A DNA stretch of 64,000 nucleotides from Blattamonas nauphoetae (lineage: Eukaryota > Preaxostyla > Oxymonadida), in assembly GCA_033064195.1 (NCBI GenBank), contig JARBJD010000193.1, forward strand, positions 1 through 64,000, in the 5' to 3' direction. The translations under genes were made by a program, and so were the position numbers. This document shows positions 20,893-32,363 of the stretch, one piece after another (position 1 is the first letter of the stretch; each line of letters starts with the position of its first letter). The notes beneath the pieces are model-generated. The model was not told where the DNA came from, did no database searches, and saw only the letters and a program-made list of their open reading frames with translations.

Positions 20893-21976
20893 TTATTGTT
20901 TAAGTGTATTTGGCGAAAGGTTGGCGTGGGAGGATGGAGAAACGTGGACGAGTGACGTTGGCTGAAACAGCGGGACAGACAGGAAGACGCCCAAAAGTTT
21001 AGTGTTTTGGTAGGACTGTTGACATAAATTTGAGCAAATGAGGCGATTGTATGAAGTGTGAACGGAGATACGAGGAAGGGATGGTGATGGAGAGTGAATG
21101 GGAAGAATTGGAGGGAAGAGTGGTGGTAGGCAGTGTTTAGGACGATGAAGATGAAAGATTTTTGATGAAAACGAAAGCAATGAGAGAGTGGATTGAATTG
21201 TCGCGAATACGAAGAGCCAGACGGAATCGAGTCGAGAGAAGTGCGTATGCTGGACATAAATCGAGATTAGTGGACTCGAGAACGGACGAGTGGATTGAAG
21301 GAGAATAATGGAATCCAAGAGATTGAAGAGATCTTGCGATTTCTGCTCAATTTGGGAATTCTGAGGCGTCGACGAGAGGATCGTGGCGGTTGGAGTCTGA
21401 TGAATATGATGGTTCTTAAAGTCAGCAATGAGGAGCGACAACGTCTGTTGCAGAGAATCCAGGGTGAAAGGGCTGAGTGAAACTTCTGCGGGGCCAGAGG
21501 GAGTGACAAGCTGAACATGCTCAGGAAACATGCGGCTTTCATCTATTCTTGTGATCTCCTTCAAAAGTGACGTGCGTTTGCATTTCCGCCGAGATTGCTC
21601 GATATCCACGCCCAAGGTATTTCTTGATTCAGGAGATCCCTCCAACGAGAGAAGACTCATCGACTCGGTCACGAGTTCTAGCATCATTTCAATCGTAATT
21701 TGATTGGTTTTCCGTCGATTCATATGTATCCGTAAAAGTTTTGGTGACGATGTCCAAAATGATCGGAATGAGGACGAACAGAGCGGACAACTCGAAGCGT
21801 GAGCAATTCCTCCCAAAATGCGATTCACGATGCATAATAATCAGTGTTTTGAGAAGGTAGAGAGTATCTCCGATAAATCCTTCATTGATGCTGGATGCTT
21901 CCAGACTCACAGCAGCTGAGATCTGGAAGAGTTTGTGTTCAAAACAAGAATCAGCAAATACGTGTTGGGTATTCAC
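20893..21976 (-). CDS. Unrecognised ORF region (311 and 95 codons, two frames)
   Basis: A 311-codon minus-strand frame (20893-21828) overlaps a 95-codon frame upstream (21689-21976). The upstream frame has GFIGDTLYLLKTLIIMHRES and looks protein-like. The long frame has a plausible N-terminal half (IEMMLELVTESMSLLSLEGS) and a Ser/Pro-rich, low-quality C-terminal half. They could be pieces of one decayed or intron-containing host gene; I recognise no family, and the call is weak. Confidence 0.3.
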
Positions 21977-22380
21977 AAGAGATGTGAGGGAGATTCGAGT
22001 TGAGAGAGAGATTGTTCGTCCGTGAGTATATCAGTTTGTTTTAAGACAGGTGGAGTCATTTTTTTGTACAAAAATTAACCCACAATGAGAACTTTCGAAA
22101 TGATGAAGTAAAATTTAGAGGTAATCATTTGAATTTAGACTTTAATGATGATTCGTACTTGATTCCGAAAAGATGAACACACAAGTTAACTTCGGTTGTT
22201 AGAATATGGAGTTGCGGGTTTTCCCGAAGTTGCGTGTTTATCCGATGATGTTCAGTCTTACAGTTTTGTTCTTCGCAAATAGGGGATTACTGTCCGTAGG
22301 ACGTCGACGAGTTGATGGAAAATGAGAATTAAAATCACTATAAAAAGGAGAAAGATCGTAGAAGCTTTGAATCAGTGTTA

Positions 22381-24834
22381 CAGTTTGTTCAAAAAAGATG
22401 TTGATCTGTTCAGAAAATACATCCCATTATTGTGTTTTTTCACGTCGGGTCCACTTTCTTTGACCGACTCATATCTCATTTTGGAGTGTACCCACTGACA
22501 GATGGTGACTAAAAAAATGGTCTGCTTTCATTTTCGTGTGAAAGATGCACATTTTGTTGACATTTTCTGCCCACATTTTTCATCAATGTTCTTTGTTCTC
22601 ATTTTTCGTCTTGCTCTCAAACAGACCTTGATCCTTCATCAAAACTACATTTTACTCTGCTGATTGAGCTTTCGGCATTCTTCCGTTCCTATTCTCAGAA
22701 TTGAGGATCGCTTTCGTTAACCCTTGATCCTGTGGAATGTATGATTGTTAAACACATTTTCAAGTCATCCGCTCTCACATTCTCAGTCTTCAGATCCTGT
22801 TATGAATGGATATATCGAAGAGGAATGGATCATCAGGTCACAATCCATCACCAAACCATCGATCGTAAAATCTCTCTTCACCAGTCAATAATCTGGTTTT
22901 CATGTGTTTTCATTCATTTATTCATCGTTTTTCGCAGATAACTCGACTGATTCATGCGATATGATCAAATTACCATCTTTTCTTCTCCTATGTTGAAAAG
23001 CTGTCATCTCACCGCGAATATCCATCTTTGAACTTGCTTTCACTTTTCAACACATTCATTCCCGGTGATTCTTCTCTTCTCTCCTTTTTTACGGTATTTC
23101 AATTCATATCCATTCCACAGTACCCACTTCAGATAAACTCTCCTTGGATCTTTTGATTGACCTCTGAAAATCTCCTGAATTTTGTATTTTCATTTCAAAA
23201 ACCCCCACTCATTCTCAATTTTCTCCTTTGTCAGGATATGAACAATCATACGGCTGGAAATTTCGTCTCGTCCACTTATTCACTCATATCGTTTCAACAC
23301 ATTTTTTCTGGTACGATCCGATTCTTTGTTTCCAACCCAGACACTCTTTCCCACCTTGGATCAACTTTGTTTGGATATTTGTCCGCTCAAAAGAAAGTGA
23401 ACTGTGAGATCATGACGTGGCAACTGTGGAATGGATAGATGATGAAATAACGATCGAGAAGAGATGAGAGAAGAATGAATGGGAATTAATGTGTAGAAAG
23501 GGGAAAGCAAGTCTAAAAACGGATACATGTCGTGACATGACGGTTACTCAATGTTGGGGTGTAGATTCCTGGAAAATTGCTCATCGCGGTCTTGTTGAGA
23601 ATGAACCTTGAATAAAATGAAGAAGACAATTGACAATCCCCGTGAAAAGCAGGATCAAGCCCGATCAAGGGAATGCGTCAGATCGATTGTTCTGAGATGG
23701 TTTGTGAGCTGATGATCCCTTCATCCACCATAGAACCATTTACAACAGAATCTATATCCTAAGAGTGTGAAGGAGCATGAGTTGATATTTGTATTAAAAA
23801 AGCATACGTTCCAAATTGTCAATGCGAGATCAGTCAGTCCTGGATTCCAGAATTTGGCATATTTTTTTTAATAAAGGAGCCGATCACACACTTCTCAACG
23901 AATATGGAGATTTTAAGATTCTTCCCATTGGAGAAGAACCAACAGGTGTCTACAATTTGCTACACATAATTGATTCAACCAGAGATTCTTCCTTCGATGG
24001 TGCTGACGGAGATCACCTGTTATGGGTCAGCTCCAATTCGGCTTTCTAGTGGATTATGTCTGACGAATTCATAGTATTTCCCTTCGTAACATCATTTCTG
24101 TTATTTCTGCTCTTTTCAAATGACACTGGAATCAAGTTGGCATAAAGTGTTGTGATCGTCCCTTACAATAAAAAAGTATTCCAAATTCCGGAATGCGGGA
24201 CTGACTGATGGTTGTGAACGTCAATTTCGACAATTGGAATGTATGAATGCCGAAAGCTCAATCTCACGAGTAAAATGTCATGCTCCTGTTGTGTTTTGTC
24301 TTGGAGGAGAGAAATAAGAATAATGAGAGGAAACACATGAGAGAAAAAAATGGTCAGCAAAACTCGACAAAATGTGGGAGATTTTCTATGATATGTCCAA
24401 TTGGGACGAAACACCTCTCAAACATTGATTTTTAGAAAAATTGCATTAAAAAAAGATTTTAAGTGAGATGGAGGGAAATAATTTTCGGTTTTTCGTTCTA
24501 GAGCTTGTGTTTGTCGATCATTTCTTCGTTTCAATAGTCGATGTTGAACAGTAATTAGAGGTTAAAGAAACAACAATTCAATCAATGTCTTCAACGAAAT
24601 GATAAATGTGTGTTTTAGTCAAAGAGGGAAAGATTGATTGATGCATGATCAACCCTTAAAACAATATTGTGGACACCTCATAAAAAAGCACCCATGTGCA
24701 TCTTTCACACGAAAATGAGATATGAGTCGGTCAAAGAAAGTGGTCCCGACGTGAAAAAACACTATAATGGGATTTATTTATTGAACAGATCAACACATTT
24801 TTTGAACAGATCAACATCTTTTTTGAACAAACTG
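22381..24834. mobile_element. TA-flanked long inverted-repeat element (2,454 bp)
   Basis: The ends CAGTTTGTTCAAAAAAGATG and its complement are flanked by TA on both sides (22379-22380, 24835-24836). The arms, about 22381-22556 and 24700-24834 with gaps, share long blocks such as GAGATATGAGTCGGTCAAAG and CCCGACGTGAAAAAACAC. A CAGT start and TA target fit the Tc1/mariner superfamily. I see no transposase in the interior, which contains a further pair of inverted arms at about 23828-23878 and 24163-24213. ORFs inside are short. Confidence 0.65.
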
Positions 24835-24836
24835 TA

Positions 24837-25672
24837 TTCTCCAGTGATCGAGACCCATTTTTCTTGTGATGGGATCTTTCGAACTATATGCTCCCATATT
24901 TTCCTCTAGATTTGAGAAACCGAATGAATGGTCCATTTTACGTGAAATGTCAGATGTAAATGGTGGTTGTGATGAATTGTGGGTCATGGGAAGAGGATGG
25001 AAGTGAGTCGTGGAATCTCGCAAAGGATGGAGCAAAACACAAACATGACGAATGGATTTGGAGGACAATTGCGAGAGGAAAGAGATTGAAAGAACAGAAT
25101 AAGGGAGCGTCTCACTGGAAGAAGCAAATCAACCAGAGAAGATGAAGATGATTTAATTGGAAGAGGAGGCGTGTCATCAAAATAATGTTTAAAGTGATTG
25201 AGTCAGAAAGAAATGACGACTTCAAATGAAGTTCTGTCGGTCAACGAGTGAAGAGTCGTCGAGAACGAAAAAGAGGGACTGTTCAAGTGACGCGTGAACT
25301 GCGGGCAGCAACGAAGAGCCGACCTAGCGAAAAAGAGACGGACGACAAGAGAGCGTTCTCGGCCTGTCTTTCTGTGAAGTGTCAACGTGAAGTGGCGCCT
25401 TCCCAAAAGTTGGCTGACTTGGGTGGTTTGTAATGAAGACGGTGACATGTCAATCAAGACGATGTTGGTTGGAGAGTGAATGAAGAGAGTCGGACAATGA
25501 AAATGTAAAAACGCGAACGGAATATAGAAGAAAGACAGAGGAGATAGATACAAAGAAAAACGAATGTTGTGTGTTGTTGAATCTAAATGTCATAAATGAA
25601 GATGAAAATGAAGACAGTGTTTGAAGAATCAAAAGATGAAGTGGATAATGCTATATCGAAATACAAACAGTG
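24837..25672. other. No recognised gene
   Basis: This is the 3' flank of the receptor-like gene. Short frames on both strands lack motifs. It probably includes that gene's 3' untranslated region and terminator, which I cannot place. Confidence 0.4.
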
Positions 25673-28600
25673 TCAATGATCAACCACACTCTCGTTCGGG
25701 CGAGAGTGGAAGACATCTCCAGGTTCGGCATCCATCAATTTGTGTTCTTTCGTTTGCCCTGCGTGCGACGTGTTGTATTTTGCGAGTTTCTCTTCGATCT
25801 CGAAGAGGAGTGGTCGGTCGGCGGGGGTGAGAGTGAGGCAGTCGTGCACGATCGACATGAAGTCCTCGTCAATTTGCGAGTGCGGAGGCAGAAGGCCAGA
25901 ACACAACTGTCGTGAAGCATTCGTCGCATCAATCTCCCCGAAGGGCACAATACCAGTCCTCATTTCCAGCAAGACAAGGCCAAGCCTAAAAACTGACGCT
26001 CGCTCGGCGTTCACTGTTAGCTGCCCGTTCGCCTGCTCCGGCGCTCTCCACCTCTCACCCTCGTCTGTCACGACCGAGTACCCGTTCAGGTCCAGCTGCG
26101 TCTGGTTGGTCTCTTCGTTGAGTCGCAAACACACGCGGTCCTTCGAATCAAACAGAATCCAGTGCGGTGTCCACTTCGCCAGCGAGACCAAAAACATATC
26201 CGACTTGTTCAGATGCCGCAGTCCCTTCACAATCGCCTTCCCTACCTCAACCGCGTCCACTGGCTGCTTTGTCATTCCGTGCAGACGCTCGAACAATGTG
26301 TCTTTCTTCAGAACAATCTCCACTTTGCTTGCCTCTCCGCACACAAGCACTTCCACAGCTTCCAATCCAAGTGACGGCATTTCTTCACTTTTCCTTGTCG
26401 TACGCCTCACTGATGGAGGCTCAGCTGGAATTCCTTCCGAGTTCAGATGTCGATGCGATGTTTCAAAGTATGTCCGTCCGAGCGTATCCCTGTCTTCTGG
26501 ATCTTCCAACTTCTCCAAAATCTCTTCATCCATTTCGGCACTCACATTGTCCTTCATCGACTTTTGTGTCTTTCGTCGTCTTCGACACAACACAACCAGA
26601 ATTATGGTGATGAGAAGAGCAGCGGCGATAACGATGGCCAGAGGAAGCCACCACTTCATGTGTTGTTTCACTGACTGGGCCAACCGGTCTGCACTGCTCT
26701 TTTGGAACACGAACGAGTTGGCTGACCGCACCCCATTTCCGAAGATCAGTCTTCCTCGCCACTCGAGCGACGTGTCCAGCGAGGAAAGGAGAGACTGGGC
26801 GAGATGGAGTGTGATCAAGTTCTCGGTGAGGGACAGGCAAGTGGCAAGAGAAAGCTCGAATGTGACGTTCTTTCCTTCTTTCTTGTCTTTCGTCCACTCC
26901 ACAACTTCCAACCACAATCCACACGGAATCAGCACTTCTCCCTTCACCTCCACCGAGAACACCTTCGTCTTCGAGTCCAACTCGCACTTCGAGCTGTCAG
27001 ACAGAGTTGGGATGAACAGAGGCGTGTCGCGCTGAGCATGCTCGCCCTTCAGACTGCACTCCTCTTCCGACACCCATGCTGACGTCCCCGCCAGAAGCCC
27101 GTCCCCGCCACTCAGGCTCTCAATCGTCACCTCGCCCTGTCCCGAGCAGCGGATGTTCCGGCGGAACGAGGGGAATGCAGTGCTGTTCGGAGAGTTGTCG
27201 TGGAACGCCGATGACTCGACGGTCAAGCGGCCTCCTTCCAAGTTGATCGCACCCTGCGACAGATGCGTCAGTTGCGACGAGGTGACGGTGGATGTGCAGT
27301 TCAACAGGCGCAGCATCCCGCTCGGCCAGTTGCACAGATCGTCTGAGGATGTGTTGGAGTTGGATGTCTGGGCAGATCCAACGATTGAACAAATTGTGAG
27401 TTGAATCGAGCTGTTCATTCCGAACAGAAAAACGAATGAATCTGACTGGTTTTCGATTAGAACCACAATTTCCCGAATATCAACAGATCCGCCGTTCACC
27501 ACAACCATCCCCTCACTCTCTCCCGCCGATGCAGTCGACGGGATGCGGAGTGTGGGCCCTCCGAGTTGAGCTTTTGTCAGAATCAGAAAGCCGTCAGATG
27601 GAATCGAGATGGACTGGGCTTGCACAGCCGACTTCACAATCCGCATCTGAACCTTCGAGATCGATATAGAAGAGGCAATCCTCCACGATGCATCGACAGA
27701 CGGACATGGACGAGTCGAGTCTCCACACGTGCTGTCTGTGTAACCAGTCTCTTCGTCCACAAAGATGGTCAGATTTGTCGGCTTCGCTTCCGTTTTCAGT
27801 GTCACCTCGCCCACCACAACCACAACATCATCTGCGTTGTCGTCTCTCGTAATCCTGGCGATGGTGTAGGTCGTGCTGAACTGAAGACAGCCAACTGGAC
27901 CGATGAGCAGCGTGGACGAGATTGCTGTTTTGTCTGCTGTGAATGGAACGGTGATTGTGGGTCCATTTTGGAGAGCGACAGAATAGTTCCCGCTCAGGTT
28001 CAGATTTGTGCCAGTCAGTGTGACAGAACATGTTGTGTTTAGCGAGTTTGCGAAATTAAATCCAGCGCCAGTCACTTTTGGTGGTTGGGGGATGGTGAGA
28101 TCAATACCAGTATTGCACAGGATTGGCTTTGTGTCCAGAGTGGCTGACGTGATTGTGTAGGTCTCCTCAAAAATTAGAAAATCAGGATCATTCAGGCTTG
28201 CTGTGTGAGAACAATGAATCGATCCATCCGAATTCAACGTCCCATCGAGATTGTATGTCTCAGATCCGCCAATGTGGGTCACAACAACGTTGTACGGTCC
28301 AGTTTTGAGTGCACGACCTGTGAACTCCACGATCACTTTTGTTCGATCCGCATTCAGACGACACGTCCCGTTTTCAATCCGAGTTGGCTCAGCAGGCGTG
28401 GAGAACGAGCAGTTCCCTGCGTTTCGAAGGATTGGCTCAGTCCCTGATTTCAGTGTCATCGACGTCACTTCGTACGAATGGCCAAACTTGATCGTCGCTG
28501 TTGGATACAGATCCAATCTCGATGCGATCACATCTCCTCCATCCACTTCAAACTCCACTTCGTCACCTTCATTCGATCCAGATGGCTCGGTCGGTGTTCC

Positions 28601-31600
28601 GGACAGATTAACAACGTATTTCTCACCAGCGGCAAGCTGGCGTGTGGTCAACGTTAGAGTCGACGTGTTCATGTTCGCATCCACAGTCAACGACACATTC
28701 GCGAGACGAGCTGGTTCGTCGGGCACAGTGAACGAAAGCGGAACAAACAACACAGCATCGTTCTCCGCGTTGGTCATCTTCGTGATCGAGTACGTTCTTC
28801 CGTATTCCAGAGCAACTCCATTTCCACTCACCGAATACACTTTCCCAACAAGAGTTCCACTCGATTCTGAGAACACAACTGACAGCTTCTCTCCGCTCAC
28901 TTCGCTTGAAGGAGATGTCTCAATGAAGTACTGTGTGGCCTTCAGATTTGCACCATAAAGTTGGACAGACACCTCATCTTTCTGATCCCCAATCAAGTTC
29001 ATCACTCCAATCGTTGTCAAACGAGATGATGCCACTGGAGTGGTGAAATTGATGATCATCCCAACCAAGTTCACAGGGATCGAAGTCGATTTGTCTGTTA
29101 CACTCTTCAGACGGTACTGTTTCGCGAATGTGAGTTTTGATCCGGCCCCAAACAGACGAACAGATGCCTTCGAGGACTTGTATTGTCCATTTGAGTCTTT
29201 TGGTCCACTGAATGTTACGTCGAAGGTAAATGTGGTTCCGTCTAAAGCAACTGTGTATGTTCCTTCTTCGATGCTCATTCCTGTCAGTTGGATCCACGCG
29301 TGGTCTGTCCCTAGTCCATCTTCGCACGATACACTCAGAATGGGTGGAGGAGATGGAGTGGTGAACGAAACGAAGGATGGTGTTGCAGTGAGGTCGAACT
29401 CCCACGCCACTTTCGGCTCTTTGAAAACTGCATTCGATGTCGATTCAGAAAGCGGGACAACACCAACAATCTTTGTGATGGTGTATTTTGTGGAATATTC
29501 CAGAACTGTCGTCTCTGTGTTAGAGATCCAGTTTGGTTTGGTGACACCATTCTCAATTCTTACTCTCATCGTGACATCCCCTGCAGCTCCCTCCTTTGTC
29601 ATCGTCACGTCGTATTCTTGTTCAACCAGAGGAACCAGGGCTCCCAGACTGATCCGGACCTCTCCAGTGTACTGGTCGATGAGTCCACCTGCTGTCTTCG
29701 TCAATTTTGGTCCCTTTGTTTCGAATATATCCAGATTGTGGAATGTGTACGAGAAGGGATCCGGAGTAATGAGGATGTTTCCGGCCAGTTGTCCCTCATC
29801 AAATGTGAAGCAATCCTCCACAGTGATGTCCATCTGTGCGTCTTTCATCATAGAGAGGAACACATCGACGAATGGATTTGCGATAGTTTGTGTGTCAGCC
29901 TTGTTGTGGGCGAAGATGACTCTGGTGAGGGTGAGTTTTGGGGCAATCATGCTCATCAGTGGATATCCAATCGCTCCCCCAAAACCGTGTGTTGAGCAGT
30001 TTTGGATCAAACAATCTGTGACCACAAAATTCCCTGAGACGGACGTGAGGATGGCACTTCCTTCATTTCCAGAGCATCTTGTGAAGGAACATTTGATGAT
30101 CTCCGTTCTGTAGCTATTGCTGACCGACACACCTCCACCGCTTTTCGCACTCGAACAATCAATAAAATGACAATCGATGATGAGATACGTCTGATAAGCT
30201 GTGAAACACATTCCTCCACCGTCATTATCCGATCTGCAGTTCTTCACTGTGCAGTGCTCGAGATTTGCCGGGCGTCGTAGATTGAAATGAAGCCCTCCTC
30301 CTCCCGAGTTATGACAGTCTGTCACTTCAATGTCTGAGATGTAACAAATTTCGTAACCGTAGACGCTGAGGGCACCTTCGCCGTAACCGCTGTTGCTTGA
30401 ACAACTTGTGAACTTGCAGTGGGTGATGGTTGTGAGAGCGAAGAAATGTTGTCCCAATCCATTCCCGTAATCTCCGTGGCAGTCATCGAAGAGACATTGT
30501 GTCACTTTGATCTCTCCGGATTGGCGGATTGATGTGTAGTCTGCATTGGTGAGATAGATTCCACGATACATCAGATGTGAGAATTCGTTGTTTGAGAACA
30601 GAAAATTGTAGATGTTGACTTTTGAGACGTCGTTGGAGATTGTGATAGCTCCCGTTGTGCCACTTGAATACGGTAACACAGTGTCTGTGAACGTGCATCC
30701 TGTGAACGAGATTGTCTGACAGTCATGGAATGAGAAGACACAATCAGAACCTGAACCATTGAACTGGTCGAACACACAATCCGTACAAGTGAATCCGCCT
30801 TGCTGGGCTGAGTTTGAGACGGCTACTAAACTCGACGAGGGGACATTGACATTCAACACTCGGCATTTTGTGAGTTTGACAGTTCCTTTGAAATCAGTGA
30901 ACTTGAGAAGCGTGACAGAGTTTGTGGGATACTTCGCTCCCGTGAAGACACATCCAGTGAAGACCGTGGCTGTCGCCTCTCCTCCGCTGTCGGCTGTGAA
31001 TGTGTATCTCGTCCCATCCACAAAGTCGTGACTCGTCTCGTCGGGCATATCGACTGTTCCTGTTTCGGCGTCGTTCTGGTCGAGTGAAGAGAGGAGAGCG
31101 GAGAACGATGTGTTCGAGCACAACAGACTCCCTCCGAAGTGCACGTCTCGCAGCGTCGATCCAGTCAGATGCGAGCTCGTCTCAGAAACAACACAGCAGA
31201 CCATGCGTTGTGTCAGGCCAGCTGCCCAGATTGGATTCGGGATATGTCGCGAGGTGCTCATGTTTTGGAAGCGATTCTCAATCAGAGACACAGAAAGGAC
31301 GCTGACTGGTCCGTCACTCGCAGGGGCTCCTCTGAGGGACAAGCTCACTCCGTCTGCTCCGACAATTTCAGTGTTTGAGAAGGCCACTCCCACAATTGAG
31401 ATGGTGTGTCCAGAATGACTGCTCTGATTGGCTGGCAGTTCTAAAAGTCCACGAATCATCCCGCTGTCGCTGCGGAGAGTGCATTTGTTGATCAAAAGTG
31501 ATGTTCCTTGGCCACCTTCGGAATTGTCGGAGTGTTGGATGACGAACGGGCTGAGCGAGTATCTCAACGACAATTCACAAAATGACAAAGTGAGGTCACT

Positions 31601-32047
31601 TGAATCCAACACTGCAATTCTGCCGTCGGTGTTTTGGTCTGAGATAGCTTCTGTATCTGGATTTTCGTTTGATGATGAGAAGTGAATACGTTCAAGACTG
31701 AATGTCGAGTTACAGAGTGCAAAAATCGTTGGACATATTGGTGACACCATGTTTTTCGCTAAAGGATTCATAGATTGAATGGTATTGAACGTGATCGTTG
31801 GGAGTTGATGAGCGATATCGTTTGAATTCTCAATTCCTTTCAAAACGAGGGAAATATCACGAAGTTCAATGTTTTCTCCTGTATAGATTCCTTGTGGAAC
31901 ATGGACTCGACACAGATCTCGATGGTTTGAAGGTTGTTGGGCAAGGTGGGACGTGACGAATTCGTTCAGATTCGTGGGGCTAACAGGATTCTGAATGAAT
32001 AGATGTGCAAGGAAGAGGTTCCAGATGACGAGAGAGAAGAATATCAT
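25673..32047 (-). CDS. Giant single-exon beta-helix / Ig-like receptor with C-terminal pseudokinase
   Basis: The frame is 2,124 codons from the ATG at 32047. An upstream in-frame GTG adds 17 codons but has no signal; the ATG gives MIFFSLVIWNLFLAHLF, a signal peptide or anchor. Residues about 40-750 are right-handed beta-helix repeats (patterns such as CSSNSGYGEGALSV, GGGLHF, SGGGVSVSNS). About 780-1400 hold some six repeats of roughly 100 residues with an Ig/IPT-like look (VTLTGTNLNLSGNYSVAL, FSTTYTIARI). A shorter beta-helix stretch follows. One transmembrane segment lies near 1795-1820 (WWLPLAIVIAAALLITIILV) followed by RRRRK. The cytoplasmic end is kinase-like: ERWRAPEQ matches the APE region, but the catalytic-loop position reads SLAKWTPHWILFD, without HRD, and no DFG is seen, so it is probably a pseudokinase. 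Likely a surface receptor or adhesion protein. It is divergent from the kinase-SPRY gene 213 bp away. Confidence 0.8.
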   Translation of the reverse strand: MIFFSLVIWNLFLAHLFIQNPVSPTNLNEFVTSHLAQQPSNHRDLCRVHVPQGIYTGENIELRDISLVLKGIENSNDIAHQLPTITFNTIQSMNPLAKNMVSPICPTIFALCNSTFSLERIHFSSSNENPDTEAISDQNTDGRIAVLDSSDLTLSFCELSLRYSLSPFVIQHSDNSEGGQGTSLLINKCTLRSDSGMIRGLLELPANQSSHSGHTISIVGVAFSNTEIVGADGVSLSLRGAPASDGPVSVLSVSLIENRFQNMSTSRHIPNPIWAAGLTQRMVCCVVSETSSHLTGSTLRDVHFGGSLLCSNTSFSALLSSLDQNDAETGTVDMPDETSHDFVDGTRYTFTADSGGEATATVFTGCVFTGAKYPTNSVTLLKFTDFKGTVKLTKCRVLNVNVPSSSLVAVSNSAQQGGFTCTDCVFDQFNGSGSDCVFSFHDCQTISFTGCTFTDTVLPYSSGTTGAITISNDVSKVNIYNFLFSNNEFSHLMYRGIYLTNADYTSIRQSGEIKVTQCLFDDCHGDYGNGLGQHFFALTTITHCKFTSCSSNSGYGEGALSVYGYEICYISDIEVTDCHNSGGGGLHFNLRRPANLEHCTVKNCRSDNDGGGMCFTAYQTYLIIDCHFIDCSSAKSGGGVSVSNSYRTEIIKCSFTRCSGNEGSAILTSVSGNFVVTDCLIQNCSTHGFGGAIGYPLMSMIAPKLTLTRVIFAHNKADTQTIANPFVDVFLSMMKDAQMDITVEDCFTFDEGQLAGNILITPDPFSYTFHNLDIFETKGPKLTKTAGGLIDQYTGEVRISLGALVPLVEQEYDVTMTKEGAAGDVTMRVRIENGVTKPNWISNTETTVLEYSTKYTITKIVGVVPLSESTSNAVFKEPKVAWEFDLTATPSFVSFTTPSPPPILSVSCEDGLGTDHAWIQLTGMSIEEGTYTVALDGTTFTFDVTFSGPKDSNGQYKSSKASVRLFGAGSKLTFAKQYRLKSVTDKSTSIPVNLVGMIINFTTPVASSRLTTIGVMNLIGDQKDEVSVQLYGANLKATQYFIETSPSSEVSGEKLSVVFSESSGTLVGKVYSVSGNGVALEYGRTYSITKMTNAENDAVLFVPLSFTVPDEPARLANVSLTVDANMNTSTLTLTTRQLAAGEKYVVNLSGTPTEPSGSNEGDEVEFEVDGGDVIASRLDLYPTATIKFGHSYEVTSMTLKSGTEPILRNAGNCSFSTPAEPTRIENGTCRLNADRTKVIVEFTGRALKTGPYNVVVTHIGGSETYNLDGTLNSDGSIHCSHTASLNDPDFLIFEETYTITSATLDTKPILCNTGIDLTIPQPPKVTGAGFNFANSLNTTCSVTLTGTNLNLSGNYSVALQNGPTITVPFTADKTAISSTLLIGPVGCLQFSTTYTIARITRDDNADDVVVVVGEVTLKTEAKPTNLTIFVDEETGYTDSTCGDSTRPCPSVDASWRIASSISISKVQMRIVKSAVQAQSISIPSDGFLILTKAQLGGPTLRIPSTASAGESEGMVVVNGGSVDIREIVVLIENQSDSFVFLFGMNSSIQLTICSIVGSAQTSNSNTSSDDLCNWPSGMLRLLNCTSTVTSSQLTHLSQGAINLEGGRLTVESSAFHDNSPNSTAFPSFRRNIRCSGQGEVTIESLSGGDGLLAGTSAWVSEEECSLKGEHAQRDTPLFIPTLSDSSKCELDSKTKVFSVEVKGEVLIPCGLWLEVVEWTKDKKEGKNVTFELSLATCLSLTENLITLHLAQSLLSSLDTSLEWRGRLIFGNGVRSANSFVFQKSSADRLAQSVKQHMKWWLPLAIVIAAALLITIILVVLCRRRRKTQKSMKDNVSAEMDEEILEKLEDPEDRDTLGRTYFETSHRHLNSEGIPAEPPSVRRTTRKSEEMPSLGLEAVEVLVCGEASKVEIVLKKDTLFERLHGMTKQPVDAVEVGKAIVKGLRHLNKSDMFLVSLAKWTPHWILFDSKDRVCLRLNEETNQTQLDLNGYSVVTDEGERWRAPEQANGQLTVNAERASVFRLGLVLLEMRTGIVPFGEIDATNASRQLCSGLLPPHSQIDEDFMSIVHDCLTLTPADRPLLFEIEEKLAKYNTSHAGQTKEHKLMDAEPGDVFHSRPNESVVDH

Positions 32048-32260
32048 GCAACCTAGAGAAGGCCGACCGTACGAGATGGCGCCTGGATTTGATCCCACCC
32101 ATTGTTCACTCCTTCGGATCCAACTTGTTTGACCTGCTTTTCCTCCTTTTTCCCATGACTTTAAGAGATAACATCTTTACGGAAAGAATAAATAAGTTTA
32201 GCTTTGTTCCTGATTCTAGAGTTGTACAAAGAAAGGGCGTTGTCAAATCGATCATCCAGA
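32048..32260. promoter_or_regulatory. Shared 213-bp divergent promoter region
   Basis: Only 213 bp separate the two start codons of the receptor-pseudokinase gene (minus) and the kinase-SPRY gene (plus). Both core promoters must lie here or inside the coding ends. No TATA-like or initiator motif stands out convincingly. Confidence 0.5.
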
Positions 32261-32297
32261 ATGACGTCAAAACTAGACGATATTACTCCACCAGGCT

Positions 32298-32363
32298 GTA
32301 TGTCCTTTCTGTGATGATGTCTCTTCGTACTCTATTTTGTTCCAATTCCTAATCGTATTTCAG
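32298..32363 (+). other. Intron 1 of the kinase-SPRY gene
   Basis: The donor is GTATGT and the acceptor TTTCAG. Joining the exons gives MTSKLDDITPPGYSKPKIIS, running directly into the glycine-rich loop. This supports the ATG at 32261. Confidence 0.75.

Noticed and set aside
25735-31685. Many plus-strand ORFs (up to 431 codons) opposite the receptor gene
   Set aside because: They are antisense shadows of a 2,124-codon frame with recognised domains and have no motifs of their own.
32089-32352. Start of the kinase gene at 32089
   Set aside because: That 87-codon frame runs into the first intron in an implausible sequence. The ATG at 32261 gives a short exon that splices in frame to the glycine-rich loop.
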